Shown: positions 1 to 9,213, counted from the first letter of the stretch. The stretch is 45,300 bases of DNA from DASXYU01 sp036502295 (GCA_036502295.1 DASXYU010000015.1:1-45300), one strand, 5' to 3'. Made by a program: numbers and translations. The notes: generated by a model not told the origin, from the letters alone.

Positions 1-3000
1 CTTGATATTTCACAACAATCTGCCATGTCGTGGCGTTCTGCCCCGCGAGGACGCAGGCTGGATCGACCGGTATGTCTGTGCCCGCAGCGCTTGGCATCAC
101 CTGGACTTCACCGCAGTTCGGCGTGACGTCATAGCCGACGACGAGGTCCCAGTTCGTCCCGCCGCTGAGATCACGCGTGGTGCTGATGGTGACGTACGAG
201 GCGTCGGCTGCCCACGTCGCGGTGAAGTCGCTGGCGGCGAGGTCGAGCCGTGTGGCGTTGCCACTCACCGGCACGCTGAAGTTCTGCGGGCTGCCGTAGT
301 AGGTGAAGTTGACCGACGCGGTGAAGGCGTCGTTGTTCTCGATGCAGGCGCCTGTCACGGGGACCTGCACCGGTGGTGCGTTGTCCGTCACAGTGCCGCA
401 ATCGGTCGAGCCGTTGCCGAGCACTGTCACGGACCAGTCCGTGCTCTTGCTCAGCAGCAGCGCATTGCTTCCGGTGTAGCTCACGCTCACCGCATTGCTG
501 CCGTCACTCGTCGTCGACCAGGACGCCTTGAAGTCGCTCGCCGTCGTGGCGAGGTCGGGGGTCGGAAGCGTGATGGGGGCGGTGACGGTGTTCGAGGAGC
601 CGGCACCGTAGACCGGCGGGCTCGTCTCGGTCGAGGTGTCCTGCTGCAGCTGGACCGTCACCGTGCAGGAGCCGTTGTAGGTCGCGCGATCGATGTTGTT
701 GAACGTGAGCGCGCCGTTGCTCGGATCGACGTTGCTCTTCACGAGGTTCTTCGAGGTGTTGCCGCAGGTCAGCGAGGAGTTGGTGAGATCGAAGGTCTCG
801 CCTCGCGCGTCCGCGCTGGAGACCCCGGCGATCGTGACGCTCAGCGCCCCCGTGCGATAGTCGGTGGCGGCGAAGGACGGTGCGGGGCTGAGGGTCAGCG
901 TCGGCCAGTCGGAGATCGCGGCGTCGACGTCGACCGGTGCGAGCGAGACGGCCGCCTCGGGGTGATCGGGCGGGTAGAGGGTGACCTGCACCTGGTACTT
1001 CTGGCCGGGGCGCAACCCCGCGAACGCGACCGTGGTGGCGTCGGTGGGGCCCTTCGCGTCGATCGTCTGCCCGCCGGAGAGCAGCGTGTAGCCGAGTTGG
1101 CCACCGATGCCGCCCAGGGCCACGTCCTCGTCGCCGTTGAAGGCGACGCCCACGGTGGTGGTGCTCGTGGCACTGGAGGCTTGGCCGGAGGTGTGTGCCG
1201 GCGTGCTGGCGTTCACCGTCACGTTGGCCGGGAGCGGGTGCGCCCAGCTCGTCTCGCACCCGGCGTCGTTGGTCGACTCGCTGATCAGTCCGGTGGGGCC
1301 GATGCCCTCGACGTCGAAGCTCACTCCACGTCCCAGCATGCCGGCGTTACCGGGGTAGGTGTAGCTGAACGTGTGCAGGGTCTGGTCGCCGGCGATCGTC
1401 ACCGCGGGCGGCGGCGAGGAGAGGCTGAGGCCATCGCAGTACGCGGGGATGATCCGCCACGACGTGGTCGGCACGCAGTTGGCGCTGAGCCCGCCGCAGG
1501 AGTTCCAGCTCATCACCCAGTTGCCGTTGTCATCGGCGTGGGTGGTGACGCGGGTCGGAGCCGGTGGCCCTTCGGGGCTCGTCAAGACCCGGATCGGCTT
1601 CGACTCGGTGCCCACCGCGTTGATCCACGCGGTGACGACGATGCGGTACTTGGTGTTGGGGAAGAGACCGGCGAGGTTCACCCCGTCCTGCCCGTCGACC
1701 CGCACTTCGCCGGGGGCCTTGGGTGCTCCGGAATCGAGCACCGTCGCCTTCACCGTGTACGTGGAGGGGAAGCAGTCCTGGTTGGAGAGCGTCTCGTACT
1801 GCCAGGAGAGCTGGATCGAGCGAGAAGCCCGCTGCACGAGCTGGACCACCGGGGCATGCGGATCCTGCGAGGTGGTCGTGCAGTCGATCTTGTCGTTGAC
1901 CTGTTCGGCGGGTTTCGGCTCTGGCTGTGCCGGGTTCGGCACGGGCTTGTTCGTGTCGGGTTGCGCCGGGGGGTGCTGTGCGGTGAGGGCTTCGATGCCC
2001 CCGCTGGAGCTGAGGACGATCGCGGTGCTCTTATCGATCGTCACCGGCAACTGGCTGCCATCGGCGAAGATCGTCACCGCCTGGTAGGCCGAGCGGTTGT
2101 TGACGATCACCCGCGAGCCGAATGCCTCGACCGCCGTCTTCGTCAGGTCTGGCGTCTCTCCGGTGCGGACGGGGTAGGTCGGCATCCCTTCGACCGGAGC
2201 TGCGATCCCGGAGCCGTCAATACGCCACAACGCCCCAGAGGTGGTGGACATCGTGTAGACGGCGCCCTGGCTCTGCGCAGGGGTCGTGAGGTCGGCAGAG
2301 GCATCGATGCCGGTCACCGGATGCGTCGAGCCCGCGCCGTCCGGCGTGGCGCTGACCAGCGTCCAGCCGGCGGGGGAGTGGTACAGGAAGTCGAACCGGC
2401 TCGCGGTGGGCTTGTCGTTGCCCGCCGGCAGGATGCGGTCCGTACCAGGCGGAACCGAGACGCCGGCCTGTCGGCTGTGGCCGGTCGAGTCGTAGAGGAC
2501 GACTCCTGTCGAGGAGGCGACGGCGACGTCCTGCCCGCTTGAGTCACCGGCGGCGGCATTTGCCGGTGTGACCGCCAGCGCGGAGACCGCTGGGACGGAG
2601 CCCAGCGTGGCGGCCCCGAGCTGGACGCCGTTGTCGCTGCCGGACGGCACGTGCAATCTGCGCAGTGTCCGAGCGCCGCTACCCGTGAGCATCCACAGGT
2701 CGCCGTTCGCGGCGACGGCGGAACCGGGCGCCGGGATCGTCGGTGCGGGGATGCTGCCGTGTGCCCGCGGAGTGCTCGTGCCGGTGCTCGCCGCGGCGAC
2801 CGTCGACTGGCTGACGAGATAGACCTCGGTCTGGGTCGGTGCGGTCTGCAGGATGTAGGCCGAGTTGCCCACCGCGACGCCCGTGGCACCGGTCGAACCC
2901 GCCAGCGCGGGCAGTTGCACCCCGCCGCCTGTGGATTTCACGACGAAGCCGGTGCTGTCGACCATGTTGAACTCGCCGGAGACGGTGTCGAGCAGGAGCG

Positions 3001-3355
3001 AGCCGCCGTCGAGTCCGACGATGTCGAGATCGGCGAGCTGGGCGGCACCGACCGTGGCCGGGCTGTCGCTCATCCGGACCGTCGGCTTGCCGCTCGCGAG
3101 GTCGACGACCACCGGGGCTGTGTTGTCGTTGAGGATCGTCGTGCCGTAGTACAGGTCGAAGGCCCGCGCCTTGCTGGGATGCACGACGAAGGAGGCGATC
3201 GCAGCGGCAGCACCCACTGCGACGACGACGCCGAGCATTGAGACGGTTTGGCTTCGCGACGCTCCCGTCACGGCTCGACTGAGACTCCGCCCCGGCCGGA
3301 AGGCCGCCGCGGATGTCGCCGGACGGCGTCTACCGACCACCTGCTCCTCACCCAT
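1..3355 (-). CDS. Membrane-anchored fibronectin type III repeat protein (partial, C-terminus beyond the window)
   Basis: The minus-strand frame is open from an ATG at 3355 to the window edge (about 1118 codons) with no stop. The first 39 residues are basic and cytoplasmic in character, followed by one hydrophobic segment at about residues 40-58 (starting MLGVVVAVG), so it looks like a signal anchor with a long extracellular part. Residues about 60-450 resemble a repetitive beta-propeller-like region rich in Val, Asp and Gly. A Pro-rich linker follows (PAQPDTNKPVPNPAQPEPKP), then Ig/fibronectin type III-like repeats from about residue 500 onward (for example SIQLSWQYE ... NTKYRIVVTAW). The remaining C-terminus has paired Cys typical of exported proteins. 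Similar FN3 proteins in actinobacteria often sit beside MoxR/DUF58/transglutaminase genes; that side is not visible here. The exact function is unknown. It is divergent from ctaD across about 125 bp. Confidence 0.85.
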   Translation of the reverse strand, partial: MGEEQVVGRRRPATSAAAFRPGRSLSRAVTGASRSQTVSMLGVVVAVGAAAAIASFVVHPSKARAFDLYYGTTILNDNTAPVVVDLASGKPTVRMSDSPATVGAAQLADLDIVGLDGGSLLLDTVSGEFNMVDSTGFVVKSTGGGVQLPALAGSTGATGVAVGNSAYILQTAPTQTEVYLVSQSTVAAASTGTSTPRAHGSIPAPTIPAPGSAVAANGDLWMLTGSGARTLRRLHVPSGSDNGVQLGAATLGSVPAVSALAVTPANAAAGDSSGQDVAVASSTGVVLYDSTGHSRQAGVSVPPGTDRILPAGNDKPTASRFDFLYHSPAGWTLVSATPDGAGSTHPVTGIDASADLTTPAQSQGAVYTMSTTSGALWRIDGSGIAAPVEGMPTYPVRTGETPDLTKTAVEAFGSRVIVNNRSAYQAVTIFADGSQLPVTIDKSTAIVLSSSGGIEALTAQHPPAQPDTNKPVPNPAQPEPKPAEQVNDKIDCTTTSQDPHAPVVQLVQRASRSIQLSWQYETLSNQDCFPSTYTVKATVLDSGAPKAPGEVRVDGQDGVNLAGLFPNTKYRIVVTAWINAVGTESKPIRVLTSPEGPPAPTRVTTHADDNGNWVMSWNSCGGLSANCVPTTSWRIIPAYCDGLSLSSPPPAVTIAGDQTLHTFSYTYPGNAGMLGRGVSFDVEGIGPTGLISESTNDAGCETSWAHPLPANVTVNASTPAHTSGQASSATSTTTVGVAFNGDEDVALGGIGGQLGYTLLSGGQTIDAKGPTDATTVAFAGLRPGQKYQVQVTLYPPDHPEAAVSLAPVDVDAAISDWPTLTLSPAPSFAATDYRTGALSVTIAGVSSADARGETFDLTNSSLTCGNTSKNLVKSNVDPSNGALTFNNIDRATYNGSCTVTVQLQQDTSTETSPPVYGAGSSNTVTAPITLPTPDLATTASDFKASWSTTSDGSNAVSVSYTGSNALLLSKSTDWSVTVLGNGSTDCGTVTDNAPPVQVPVTGACIENNDAFTASVNFTYYGSPQNFSVPVSGNATRLDLAASDFTATWAADASYVTISTTRDLSGGTNWDLVVGYDVTPNCGEVQVMPSAAGTDIPVDPACVLAGQNATTWQIVVKYQ

Positions 3356-3479
3356 CGCGTAAGAAATATGTCGGTTTCGAGGGTATCCGACACGGGGGTA
3401 CCGCCCGGTGCATTCGACTCAGCGACTACCAACTATTCTGCGGAGGACGGATAGCCCGCCCACGTCCATCCGCGGAGGC

Positions 3480-5231
3480 ATGGTGAGCAGCACACTCGAG
3501 CCGATCGAGCCGGCGCCGATCGAGGCCCGTCCCTTCCCGGTTCACCAGGTGTCAAAGGGATCGCTCTTCAGCTCCTTGCTGCGCACCACCGATCACAAGG
3601 TGATCGGCAAGATGTACATGCTCACGACGCTCACCTTCTTCGCCGTCGGCGGCCTCATGGCGCTGATCATGCGCGCCGAGCTGGCGCGTCCCGGCATGCA
3701 GTTCCTGTCGCTGGAGCAGTTCAACCAGCTCTTCACCATGCACGGCACCGCGATGCTGCTCTTCTTCGCGACGCCGAACGTCTTCGCCTTCGCCAACCTC
3801 GTGGTGCCGCTGCAGATCGGTTCGCCCGACGTCGCCTTCCCGCGGCTGAACGCCTTCTCCTACTGGCTGTACCTCTTCGGTGCGCTGATGGCGATGAGCG
3901 GCTTCATCACCCCGGGCGGTGCTGCTGACTCGGGCTGGACGATGTACACCCCGCTGTCGGACTCGGTGAACTCGCCCGGCGTGGGTACCGACCTCTGGCT
4001 CATCGGCCTCGCCATCGGTGGTCTCGGGACCATCCTCGGCGCGGTCAACTTCATCACCACGGTCGTCACGCTCCGCGCGCCCGGAATGACGATGTTCCGG
4101 ATGCCGATCTTCACCTGGAACATCCTGGTCACCTCGATCCTGGTGCTGCTCGCCTTCCCGATCCTCACTGCCGCCCTGCTCGTCCTCTACATCGACCGGC
4201 ACATGGGGGCTCAGGTCTTCGACCCGGCCAACGGCGGCGCGATTCTGTACCAACACTTGTTCTGGTTCTTCGGCCATCCCGAGGTCTACATCCTCGCACT
4301 GCCGTTCTTCGGCGTGGTCACCGAGATCATCCCGGTCTTCAGCCGCAAGCCGCTCTTCGGTTACAAGGGCATGGTGCTGGCGACGCTCTCGATCGGCGCC
4401 CTGTCGCTCACGGTGTGGGCCCACCACATGTTCAGCACCGGCGCCGTGCTGTTGCCGTTCTTCAGCGTGATGACGTTCCTCATCGCGGTGCCGACCGGTA
4501 TCAAGTTCTTCAACTGGATCGGCTCGATGTGGCGCGGCTCCATCACCTTCGAGACACCGATGCTCTTCTCGGTCGGCTTCATGGTGACCTTCCTCTTCGG
4601 CGGTCTTACCGGCGTCATGCTCGCCAGCCCGCCGCTCGACTTCCAGGTCGCCGACACGTACTTCGTCGTGGCCCACTTCCACTACGTGCTCTTCGGCACC
4701 ATCGTCTTCGCGGTCATGGGGGGCTTCTACTTCTGGTTCCCGAAGTTCACCGGCCGGTTCATGGACGAGAAGCTCGGCAAGCTGCACTTCTGGCTCACCT
4801 TCATCGGCTTCCATGCCACGTTCCTCGTGCAGCACTGGCTCGGTGCGGAGGGCATGGCCCGTCGCTACGCCGACTACCTGCCGACTGACGGCTTCACCAC
4901 GCTGAACACGGTCTCGACGATCGGCTCGTTCGTCCTCGGCGCCTCGATGATCCCGTTCGTCTGGAACGTCTATAGGTCCTACCGCTACGGCGAGATCACC
5001 ACCGCTGATGACCCGTGGGGCTTCGGCAACTCGCTGGAGTGGGCGACGTCCTCCCCGCCGCCGCGGCACAACTTCACCTTCATCCCGCGCATCCGCTCCG
5101 AACGTCCTGCGTTCGAGTACCACTATCCGCACCTGCTGGAGCGGCTCGAGGCTGAGGCGCACGCGGGTAAGAAGCACCAGCCCGTGGCGACACCGGTCGG
5201 TGCGGGCGTCGGCGCCGGCGAGCTGGACTAA
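3480..5231 (+). CDS. ctaD: Cytochrome c oxidase subunit I (aa3-type)
   Basis: Catalytic heme-copper subunit of the terminal oxidase, a 12-helix membrane protein that reduces O2 to water and pumps protons. Diagnostic motifs are present: MHGTAMLLFF (low-spin heme a His), WFFGHPEVYILALP (CuB His and the cross-linked Tyr), WAHHMFSTGA (CuB His pair) and VAHFHYVLFGT (heme a3 and heme a His). From the ATG at 3480 it is 583 aa, the usual actinobacterial length. GGAGG at 3474-3478 is very close to this ATG, so the adjacent GTG at 3483 is an equally plausible start; upstream in-frame starts have no better site. Subunits II and III are not in the window, as is usual in actinobacteria where ctaD stands apart. 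serB follows after 66 bp, the same order as in mycobacteria. Confidence 0.97.
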   Translation: MVSSTLEPIEPAPIEARPFPVHQVSKGSLFSSLLRTTDHKVIGKMYMLTTLTFFAVGGLMALIMRAELARPGMQFLSLEQFNQLFTMHGTAMLLFFATPNVFAFANLVVPLQIGSPDVAFPRLNAFSYWLYLFGALMAMSGFITPGGAADSGWTMYTPLSDSVNSPGVGTDLWLIGLAIGGLGTILGAVNFITTVVTLRAPGMTMFRMPIFTWNILVTSILVLLAFPILTAALLVLYIDRHMGAQVFDPANGGAILYQHLFWFFGHPEVYILALPFFGVVTEIIPVFSRKPLFGYKGMVLATLSIGALSLTVWAHHMFSTGAVLLPFFSVMTFLIAVPTGIKFFNWIGSMWRGSITFETPMLFSVGFMVTFLFGGLTGVMLASPPLDFQVADTYFVVAHFHYVLFGTIVFAVMGGFYFWFPKFTGRFMDEKLGKLHFWLTFIGFHATFLVQHWLGAEGMARRYADYLPTDGFTTLNTVSTIGSFVLGASMIPFVWNVYRSYRYGEITTADDPWGFGNSLEWATSSPPPRHNFTFIPRIRSERPAFEYHYPHLLERLEAEAHAGKKHQPVATPVGAGVGAGELD

Positions 5232-5247
5232 CTCGCGCCCGGCGGTT

Positions 5248-5277
5248 GAGCTTGTCGAAACCGAGCTTCTCGAAACC
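5248..5277 (+). repeat. Tandem 15-bp repeat between ctaD and serB
   Basis: Two adjacent copies, GAGCTTGTCGAAACC and GAGCTTCTCGAAACC, differ at one base. They occupy almost half of the short ctaD-serB spacer. The unit resembles short dispersed intergenic repeats of high-GC genomes; no function can be assigned. Confidence 0.75.
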
Positions 5278-5297
5278 CCGGGCTTGAGTACAGCGGC

Positions 5298-6479
5298 ATG
5301 AACCCCACCACGGTGCTGGTCACCGTCTCCGGACACGACCGTCCGGGAGTCACGGCCGCGCTCTTCTCCGCGCTCGCGGCGCACGACGCCGACGTCCTGG
5401 ACGTCGAGCAGGTCGTGGTGCGCGATCGCCTCGTCCTCGCTGTTCTCCTTGCGCTGCAAGGCGATCCGTCGGCGCTGCGCTCCTCGGTGACGTCCGCGGC
5501 GGCGGCGCTCGGCGTCGAGGCCGAGGTGAGCGAATCGAGCCCTGGCAGCGAGCACGTCGGCACGGGACGGCGCAGCCACGTCATCGTCATCGGACGTCCG
5601 TTGCGCGCCGGTGTCATCGGAGACATCGCACAGCGACTCGCCGAACTGGGCGCGAACATCGAGTCCATCGCGCTGCTCTCCACCGAGCCGGCGACCGCCC
5701 TGGAACTCCTGGTGCGGGCCGAGGATCACACGCTGCTCCGCGGCGTCCTCGTGCAGGCGGCTGAGGACCTCGGTGTCGACATCGCGGTGGAGCCCGCGGG
5801 GCTGCGCCGTCGCGCCACCCGGCTCGTCGTCCTGGACGTCGATTCCACGCTCATCAAGGACGAGGGCATCGACGTCCTCGCAGAACGGGCCGGCGTCGCC
5901 GAGCAGGTGGTGGCACTCACGGAGCAGGCCATGGCCGGCGAACTCGACTTCGCCGACTCGCTGCGTGCGCGGGTGGCGTTGCTCGAAGGTCTGCCGGAGC
6001 AGGTGGTGTATGAGGTGCGCGACGGCCTCACCCTCACCCCGGGTGCGCGGACCTTCGTGCGTACTCTCAAGCGCCTCGGCTACGCCGTCGGGGTCGTGAG
6101 TGGTGGCTTCACTATCTTCACCGACCGCTTCGTCGCCGAACTCGGCCTCGACTTCGCGGCTGCCAACGTCCTTGAGGTGGTCGACGGCAAGCTCACCGGC
6201 CGCGTCCTCGGTGACGTCGTCGACCGGGGCGGCAAGGCGGCAGCGCTACGGCGCTTCGCCGAGGAGCGTGGCGTGCCGCTGACGCAGACCGTGGCAGTCG
6301 GTGACGGAGCCAACGACATCGACATGCTCAAGACGGCCGGCCTCGGGATTGCCTTCAACGGCAAGGCCGCGCTGCGCGCCGCGGCGGACACCTCGGTGAA
6401 CCTGCCCTACCTCGACACCGTCCTCTTCGTCCTCGGAATCACCCGCGACGAGATCGACGAAGCCCTGGCTGACTCATGA
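5298..6479 (+). CDS. serB: Phosphoserine phosphatase with N-terminal ACT domains (SerB2 type)
   Basis: Last step of serine biosynthesis: hydrolysis of O-phospho-L-serine, in the cytoplasm. The N-terminal ~170 residues hold two ACT-like modules (TVLVTVSGHDRPGVTAALF; HVIVIGRPLRAGVIGDIAQ), which in this family bind amino acids. The C-terminal HAD domain has motif I DVDSTLIKDE (nucleophile Asp and acid Asp), motif II VVSGGFT and motif III GDGANDIDML. At 393 aa it is close to mycobacterial SerB2. The ATG at 5298 is the first start after ctaD. The product competes with CysM downstream in the window, because O-phosphoserine is also the CysM substrate. The stop abuts the convergent pncA stop with no gap. 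Confidence 0.95.
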   Translation: MNPTTVLVTVSGHDRPGVTAALFSALAAHDADVLDVEQVVVRDRLVLAVLLALQGDPSALRSSVTSAAAALGVEAEVSESSPGSEHVGTGRRSHVIVIGRPLRAGVIGDIAQRLAELGANIESIALLSTEPATALELLVRAEDHTLLRGVLVQAAEDLGVDIAVEPAGLRRRATRLVVLDVDSTLIKDEGIDVLAERAGVAEQVVALTEQAMAGELDFADSLRARVALLEGLPEQVVYEVRDGLTLTPGARTFVRTLKRLGYAVGVVSGGFTIFTDRFVAELGLDFAAANVLEVVDGKLTGRVLGDVVDRGGKAAALRRFAEERGVPLTQTVAVGDGANDIDMLKTAGLGIAFNGKAALRAAADTSVNLPYLDTVLFVLGITRDEIDEALADS

Positions 6480-7046
6480 TCAAGGACGGTAAGGCTCACC
6501 GACGAGCGTGACGCCGGCAGCGCTCAGCTGCGCCAGCGCCGCCTCCACCGTCTCAGGTGCCACGCCTGCCGTGAGGTCCAGGCGCACCGTGGTGGTGAAG
6601 CCTTCGCGGGCCGCGTCGAGGGCAGTGGCCCGCACGCAGTGGTCGGTGGCGATGCCGACCACCTCCACCACCTCGATGTCGTGATCGCGCAGCCATGCGG
6701 CGAGCCCGACGCCGTCGGCCGAGCCCTCGAAACCTGAGTACGCGGCGGCGTGCTCGCCTTTGGTGAAGATCGCATCGAGGTGATCGGTGCGCAGGTTGCG
6801 GTGTAGCTCGGAGCCGAAGGTTCCGGCGACGCAATGCCGAGGCCAGGTGTCGACGTAGTCGGGGGAGTCCGCGAAATGTGCGCCGGGATCGATGTGATGG
6901 TCGCGGGTGGCGATCGCGTGGTCGTAGCCGCCGAGGTCGAGGCGATCACTGATCGCGGCGGCTACTGCTGCGCCCCCGGCGATCGCGAGGGAGCCGCCTT
7001 CGCAGAAGTCGTTCTGTACGTCCACGACGATGATCGCTGTACTCAC
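6480..7046 (-). CDS. pncA: Nicotinamidase
   Basis: Isochorismatase-fold amidase converting nicotinamide to nicotinate in NAD salvage; homologues also activate pyrazinamide. Visible motifs: IIVVDVQNDFCEGG (catalytic Asp), ATRDHHIDPGAHF (metal-binding Asp/His), FTKGEH (catalytic Lys) and GIATDHCVRATALDA (nucleophile Cys with the preceding cis-peptide). From the GTG at 7046 it is 188 aa, a normal length; AGGAG lies about 9 nt upstream on the minus strand, which decides this start over the longer open frame. It lies 16 bp downstream of pncB on the same strand, so the two consecutive salvage enzymes are probably co-transcribed. Confidence 0.94.
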   Translation of the reverse strand: MSTAIIVVDVQNDFCEGGSLAIAGGAAVAAAISDRLDLGGYDHAIATRDHHIDPGAHFADSPDYVDTWPRHCVAGTFGSELHRNLRTDHLDAIFTKGEHAAAYSGFEGSADGVGLAAWLRDHDIEVVEVVGIATDHCVRATALDAAREGFTTTVRLDLTAGVAPETVEAALAQLSAAGVTLVGEPYRP

Positions 7047-7062
7047 GATTGGCGTCTCCTGA

Positions 7063-8367
7063 TCATGGGACGATGCGGGTGGGGATGGCCGGTTCGCCCC
7101 TGCTGAGTCGTAGGCCGTCCGCGGGCATCGCCGCCAGCACACGCTGCAGGTGCTCGCGTGAATCATGCAAGGACGGCAGTCCTTCGACGGCCGCGCCGCC
7201 GCGCCACAACGGGATCTGCAGTGGCCGCTCACCGTCGCCCGCCGTGGTCACCGGGCCGGGAGTCACCGCGCAGGGAGTCAGCGGGCCGGGCGTCACCACC
7301 TCGGGGGTCGCGGTGCCGTCGCTGTCGTGGGCGCGCAGCGCGGTCTTCCGTCCTCCGGTGGTGGCCTTCTGCTCCGAGCGCTTCTCGACAGGACGGCCGT
7401 CGACCTCGACCAGCTTGTAGATCAGCCCGGCAGTCGGTGCACCCGAGCCGGTGACCACCGACGTCCCCACGCCGTAGGCGTCAACGGGCGCAGCCGCCAG
7501 CGCGGCGATGCCGAACTCGTCGAGATCGCCGCTGACGACGATCCGCGTCGTCGCCGCGCCGGCAGCATCGAGGCGCTGTCGTGCCTGGTGCGCCATCTGC
7601 GCCAGGTCTCCGGAGTCGATGCGGATCGCCCCGAGTTCCGTCCCGGCTACGCGTACCGCCGTGTCGATGCCAGCGAGCGTGTCGTAGGTGTCGACGAGCA
7701 GCGTCGTCCCCACGCCCAACGCCTCGATCTGGGCCGCGAAGGCCGCCGCCTCGCCGTCGTGCAGGAGCGTGAAGGCGTGTGCGGCGGTGCCGGCGCCCGG
7801 GACGCCGTAGCGGGCGCTCGCCGCGAGGTTCGAGGTGGAGGCGAAGCCGGCAAGGTAGGCGGCCCGTCCGGCGGCCACTGCGGCCTGCTCGTGGGCCCGC
7901 CGCGATCCCATCTCGATGAGCGGACGCCCCCCGGCTGCGCTCACCATCCGCGCCGCCGCGGAGGCGATGGCGCAGTCGTGGTTCAGGACCGAAAGAACGA
8001 GCGTCTCCAGCAGCACCGCCTCCGCGAACGTCCCAGAGACGGTGAGGATCGGTGAGTTCGGGAAGTAGAGCTCGCCCTCCCGGTAGCCGTCGATCTCACC
8101 CGTGAAGCGGTATCCGCGGAGGAAGCCGACCGTCGGCTCGTCCACGACACCGTCGGCGAGCAGCCAGTCGAGCTGGGTGTCGCTGAAGCGGAAGTCGGCG
8201 ATCGCCTCGAGCAGCCGCCCGGTACCGGCGACCACGCCGTAGCGTCGCCCTTCAGGCAGGCGCCGGGCGAAGACCTCGAAGACGCAGGGACGCCCTGCCG
8301 TTCCATCGCGTAAGGCCGAGGTGAGCATCGTCAGCTCGTAGCGATCGGTCAGCAGCGCGGTACGCAC
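7063..8367 (-). CDS. pncB: Nicotinate phosphoribosyltransferase
   Basis: Converts nicotinate plus PRPP to nicotinate mononucleotide in NAD salvage. The protein begins RTALLTDRYELTMLTSAL, the classic N-terminus of the family, and contains EMGSRRAHEQAA, DTYDTLAGI, AIRIDSGDLAQMA and VVSGDLDEFGIAAL, the phosphoribosyl-binding core. From the GTG at 8367 it is 434 aa. A five-residue repeat (TPxxV type, residues about 354-373) lies in the linker before the C-terminal PLQIPLWRGG motif and is encoded by a 15-bp tandem repeat. The start is divergent from clpS by 37 bp, so both transcripts probably have very short leaders. Confidence 0.95.
   Translation of the reverse strand: MRTALLTDRYELTMLTSALRDGTAGRPCVFEVFARRLPEGRRYGVVAGTGRLLEAIADFRFSDTQLDWLLADGVVDEPTVGFLRGYRFTGEIDGYREGELYFPNSPILTVSGTFAEAVLLETLVLSVLNHDCAIASAAARMVSAAGGRPLIEMGSRRAHEQAAVAAGRAAYLAGFASTSNLAASARYGVPGAGTAAHAFTLLHDGEAAAFAAQIEALGVGTTLLVDTYDTLAGIDTAVRVAGTELGAIRIDSGDLAQMAHQARQRLDAAGAATTRIVVSGDLDEFGIAALAAAPVDAYGVGTSVVTGSGAPTAGLIYKLVEVDGRPVEKRSEQKATTGGRKTALRAHDSDGTATPEVVTPGPLTPCAVTPGPVTTAGDGERPLQIPLWRGGAAVEGLPSLHDSREHLQRVLAAMPADGLRLSRGEPAIPTRIVP
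7247..7306 (-). repeat. Four-copy 15-bp tandem repeat within pncB
   Basis: On the plus strand the units are GTCACCGGGCCGGGA, GTCACCGCGCAGGGA, GTCAGCGGGCCGGGC and GTCACCACCTCGGGG, consecutive and in register. In the pncB frame they encode TPEVV-TPGPL-TPCAV-TPGPV. Because the unit is a multiple of three, copy number can change without a frameshift. Confidence 0.85.
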
Positions 8368-8404
8368 CTGCCGATCCTGGCATGGCGAGTGGGACCATGG
8401 ACGT

Positions 8405-8707
8405 GTGGCAGGGATAGCGAGTCCGGAGACCGAGGTCGCCGAAAGGGCGGCTCCTGAATCGAGCACGGACCCCGACCGTCCTTGGATCACGATCGTCTGG
8501 AACGACCCCATCAACCTGATGTCCTACGTCACCCACGTCTTCATGACCGTCTTCGGCTATCCCAAGCCGAAGGCCGAGAAGCTGATGATGGACGTGCACA
8601 AGAAGGGCAAGGCGGTAGTCTCCTCCGGCACGCGCGAGCGTATGGAGGCCGACGTCAACGTCCTGCATGGTTACGGCTTATGGGCCACCCTGAGCCAGGA
8701 CTCGTGA
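8405..8707 (+). CDS. clpS: ATP-dependent Clp protease adaptor ClpS
   Basis: Adaptor that delivers N-degron substrates to ClpAP/ClpCP. The core is intact: TIVWNDPINLMSYVTHVFMTVFGYPKPKAEKLM in two conserved stretches, with the NDPINLM substrate-pocket motif, then VHKKGKAVVSSGTRERME and the C-terminal HGYGLWATL. The length (100 aa from the GTG at 8405) fits the family, with an unconserved ~25-residue N-terminal extension as in mycobacterial ClpS. It is divergent from pncB and followed by DUF2017, the same order as in M. tuberculosis. Confidence 0.95.
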   Translation: MAGIASPETEVAERAAPESSTDPDRPWITIVWNDPINLMSYVTHVFMTVFGYPKPKAEKLMMDVHKKGKAVVSSGTRERMEADVNVLHGYGLWATLSQDS

Positions 8708-8735
8708 GCGACATGGTGTTAGCGGACCATCGGGC

Positions 8736-9197
8736 ATGAAACTCATCGAGGACGTACCCCCGAGGATGTCCTTCACCGACGAGGAGACCCGCCTGCTCGG
8801 TGAGGTGCTGCAGGCGGTGAAGGACGAGATCACCGGCAGCGACACCACCGACCCCGTGATCGAGCGGCTCTTCCCGGCGGCCTACGACGATCCGGGCGCG
8901 GCCGGTGCCTTCCGCGATCTCACCGAGGGCGACCTGCGCGAAGAGCGATTGATCCGCCTCGTCGATACCGTCGAGGAACTCGACGCGACCGAGGGCGAGG
9001 TGCCGCTGAGTGGCGATACGGCGGACCGTTGGATCCGCGTCCTGAACGATGCCCGACTCGTCCTCGGCACTCGGATCGAGGTCAGCGAGGACTGGGACCA
9101 CGAGCTCGACCCGGAGGATCCCGAAGTCGCCGAGAAGGCAGTCTATGTCTGGCTCTCGGCCGTACAGGAGACGGTCGTCCAGTCACTGATCGGCTGA
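8736..9197 (+). CDS. DUF2017 family protein
   Basis: A 153-aa acidic cytoplasmic protein starting MKLIEDVPPRMSFTDEETRL. Position between clpS and the Mec peptidase, acidity, and the C-terminal WLSAVQETVVQSL stretch match the conserved actinobacterial DUF2017 family always found next to clpS. No catalytic motif is visible; the family has no established function. Its linkage suggests a role connected to Clp proteolysis, which is inference. It is somewhat short for the family. The next gene starts 16 bp downstream. Confidence 0.8.
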   Translation: MKLIEDVPPRMSFTDEETRLLGEVLQAVKDEITGSDTTDPVIERLFPAAYDDPGAAGAFRDLTEGDLREERLIRLVDTVEELDATEGEVPLSGDTADRWIRVLNDARLVLGTRIEVSEDWDHELDPEDPEVAEKAVYVWLSAVQETVVQSLIG

Positions 9198-9213
9198 TCG
9201 ATACAGTGATCTG

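Noticed and set aside
2..2542. 846-aa plus-strand open frame rich in Arg, Val and Gly
   Set aside because: It is the reverse-strand shadow of the fibronectin-type gene; it has no domains and a composition typical of antisense high-GC frames.
3552..5729. 725-aa minus-strand open frame
   Set aside because: Antisense to ctaD and serB, both unmistakable; the translation is charged low-complexity sequence.
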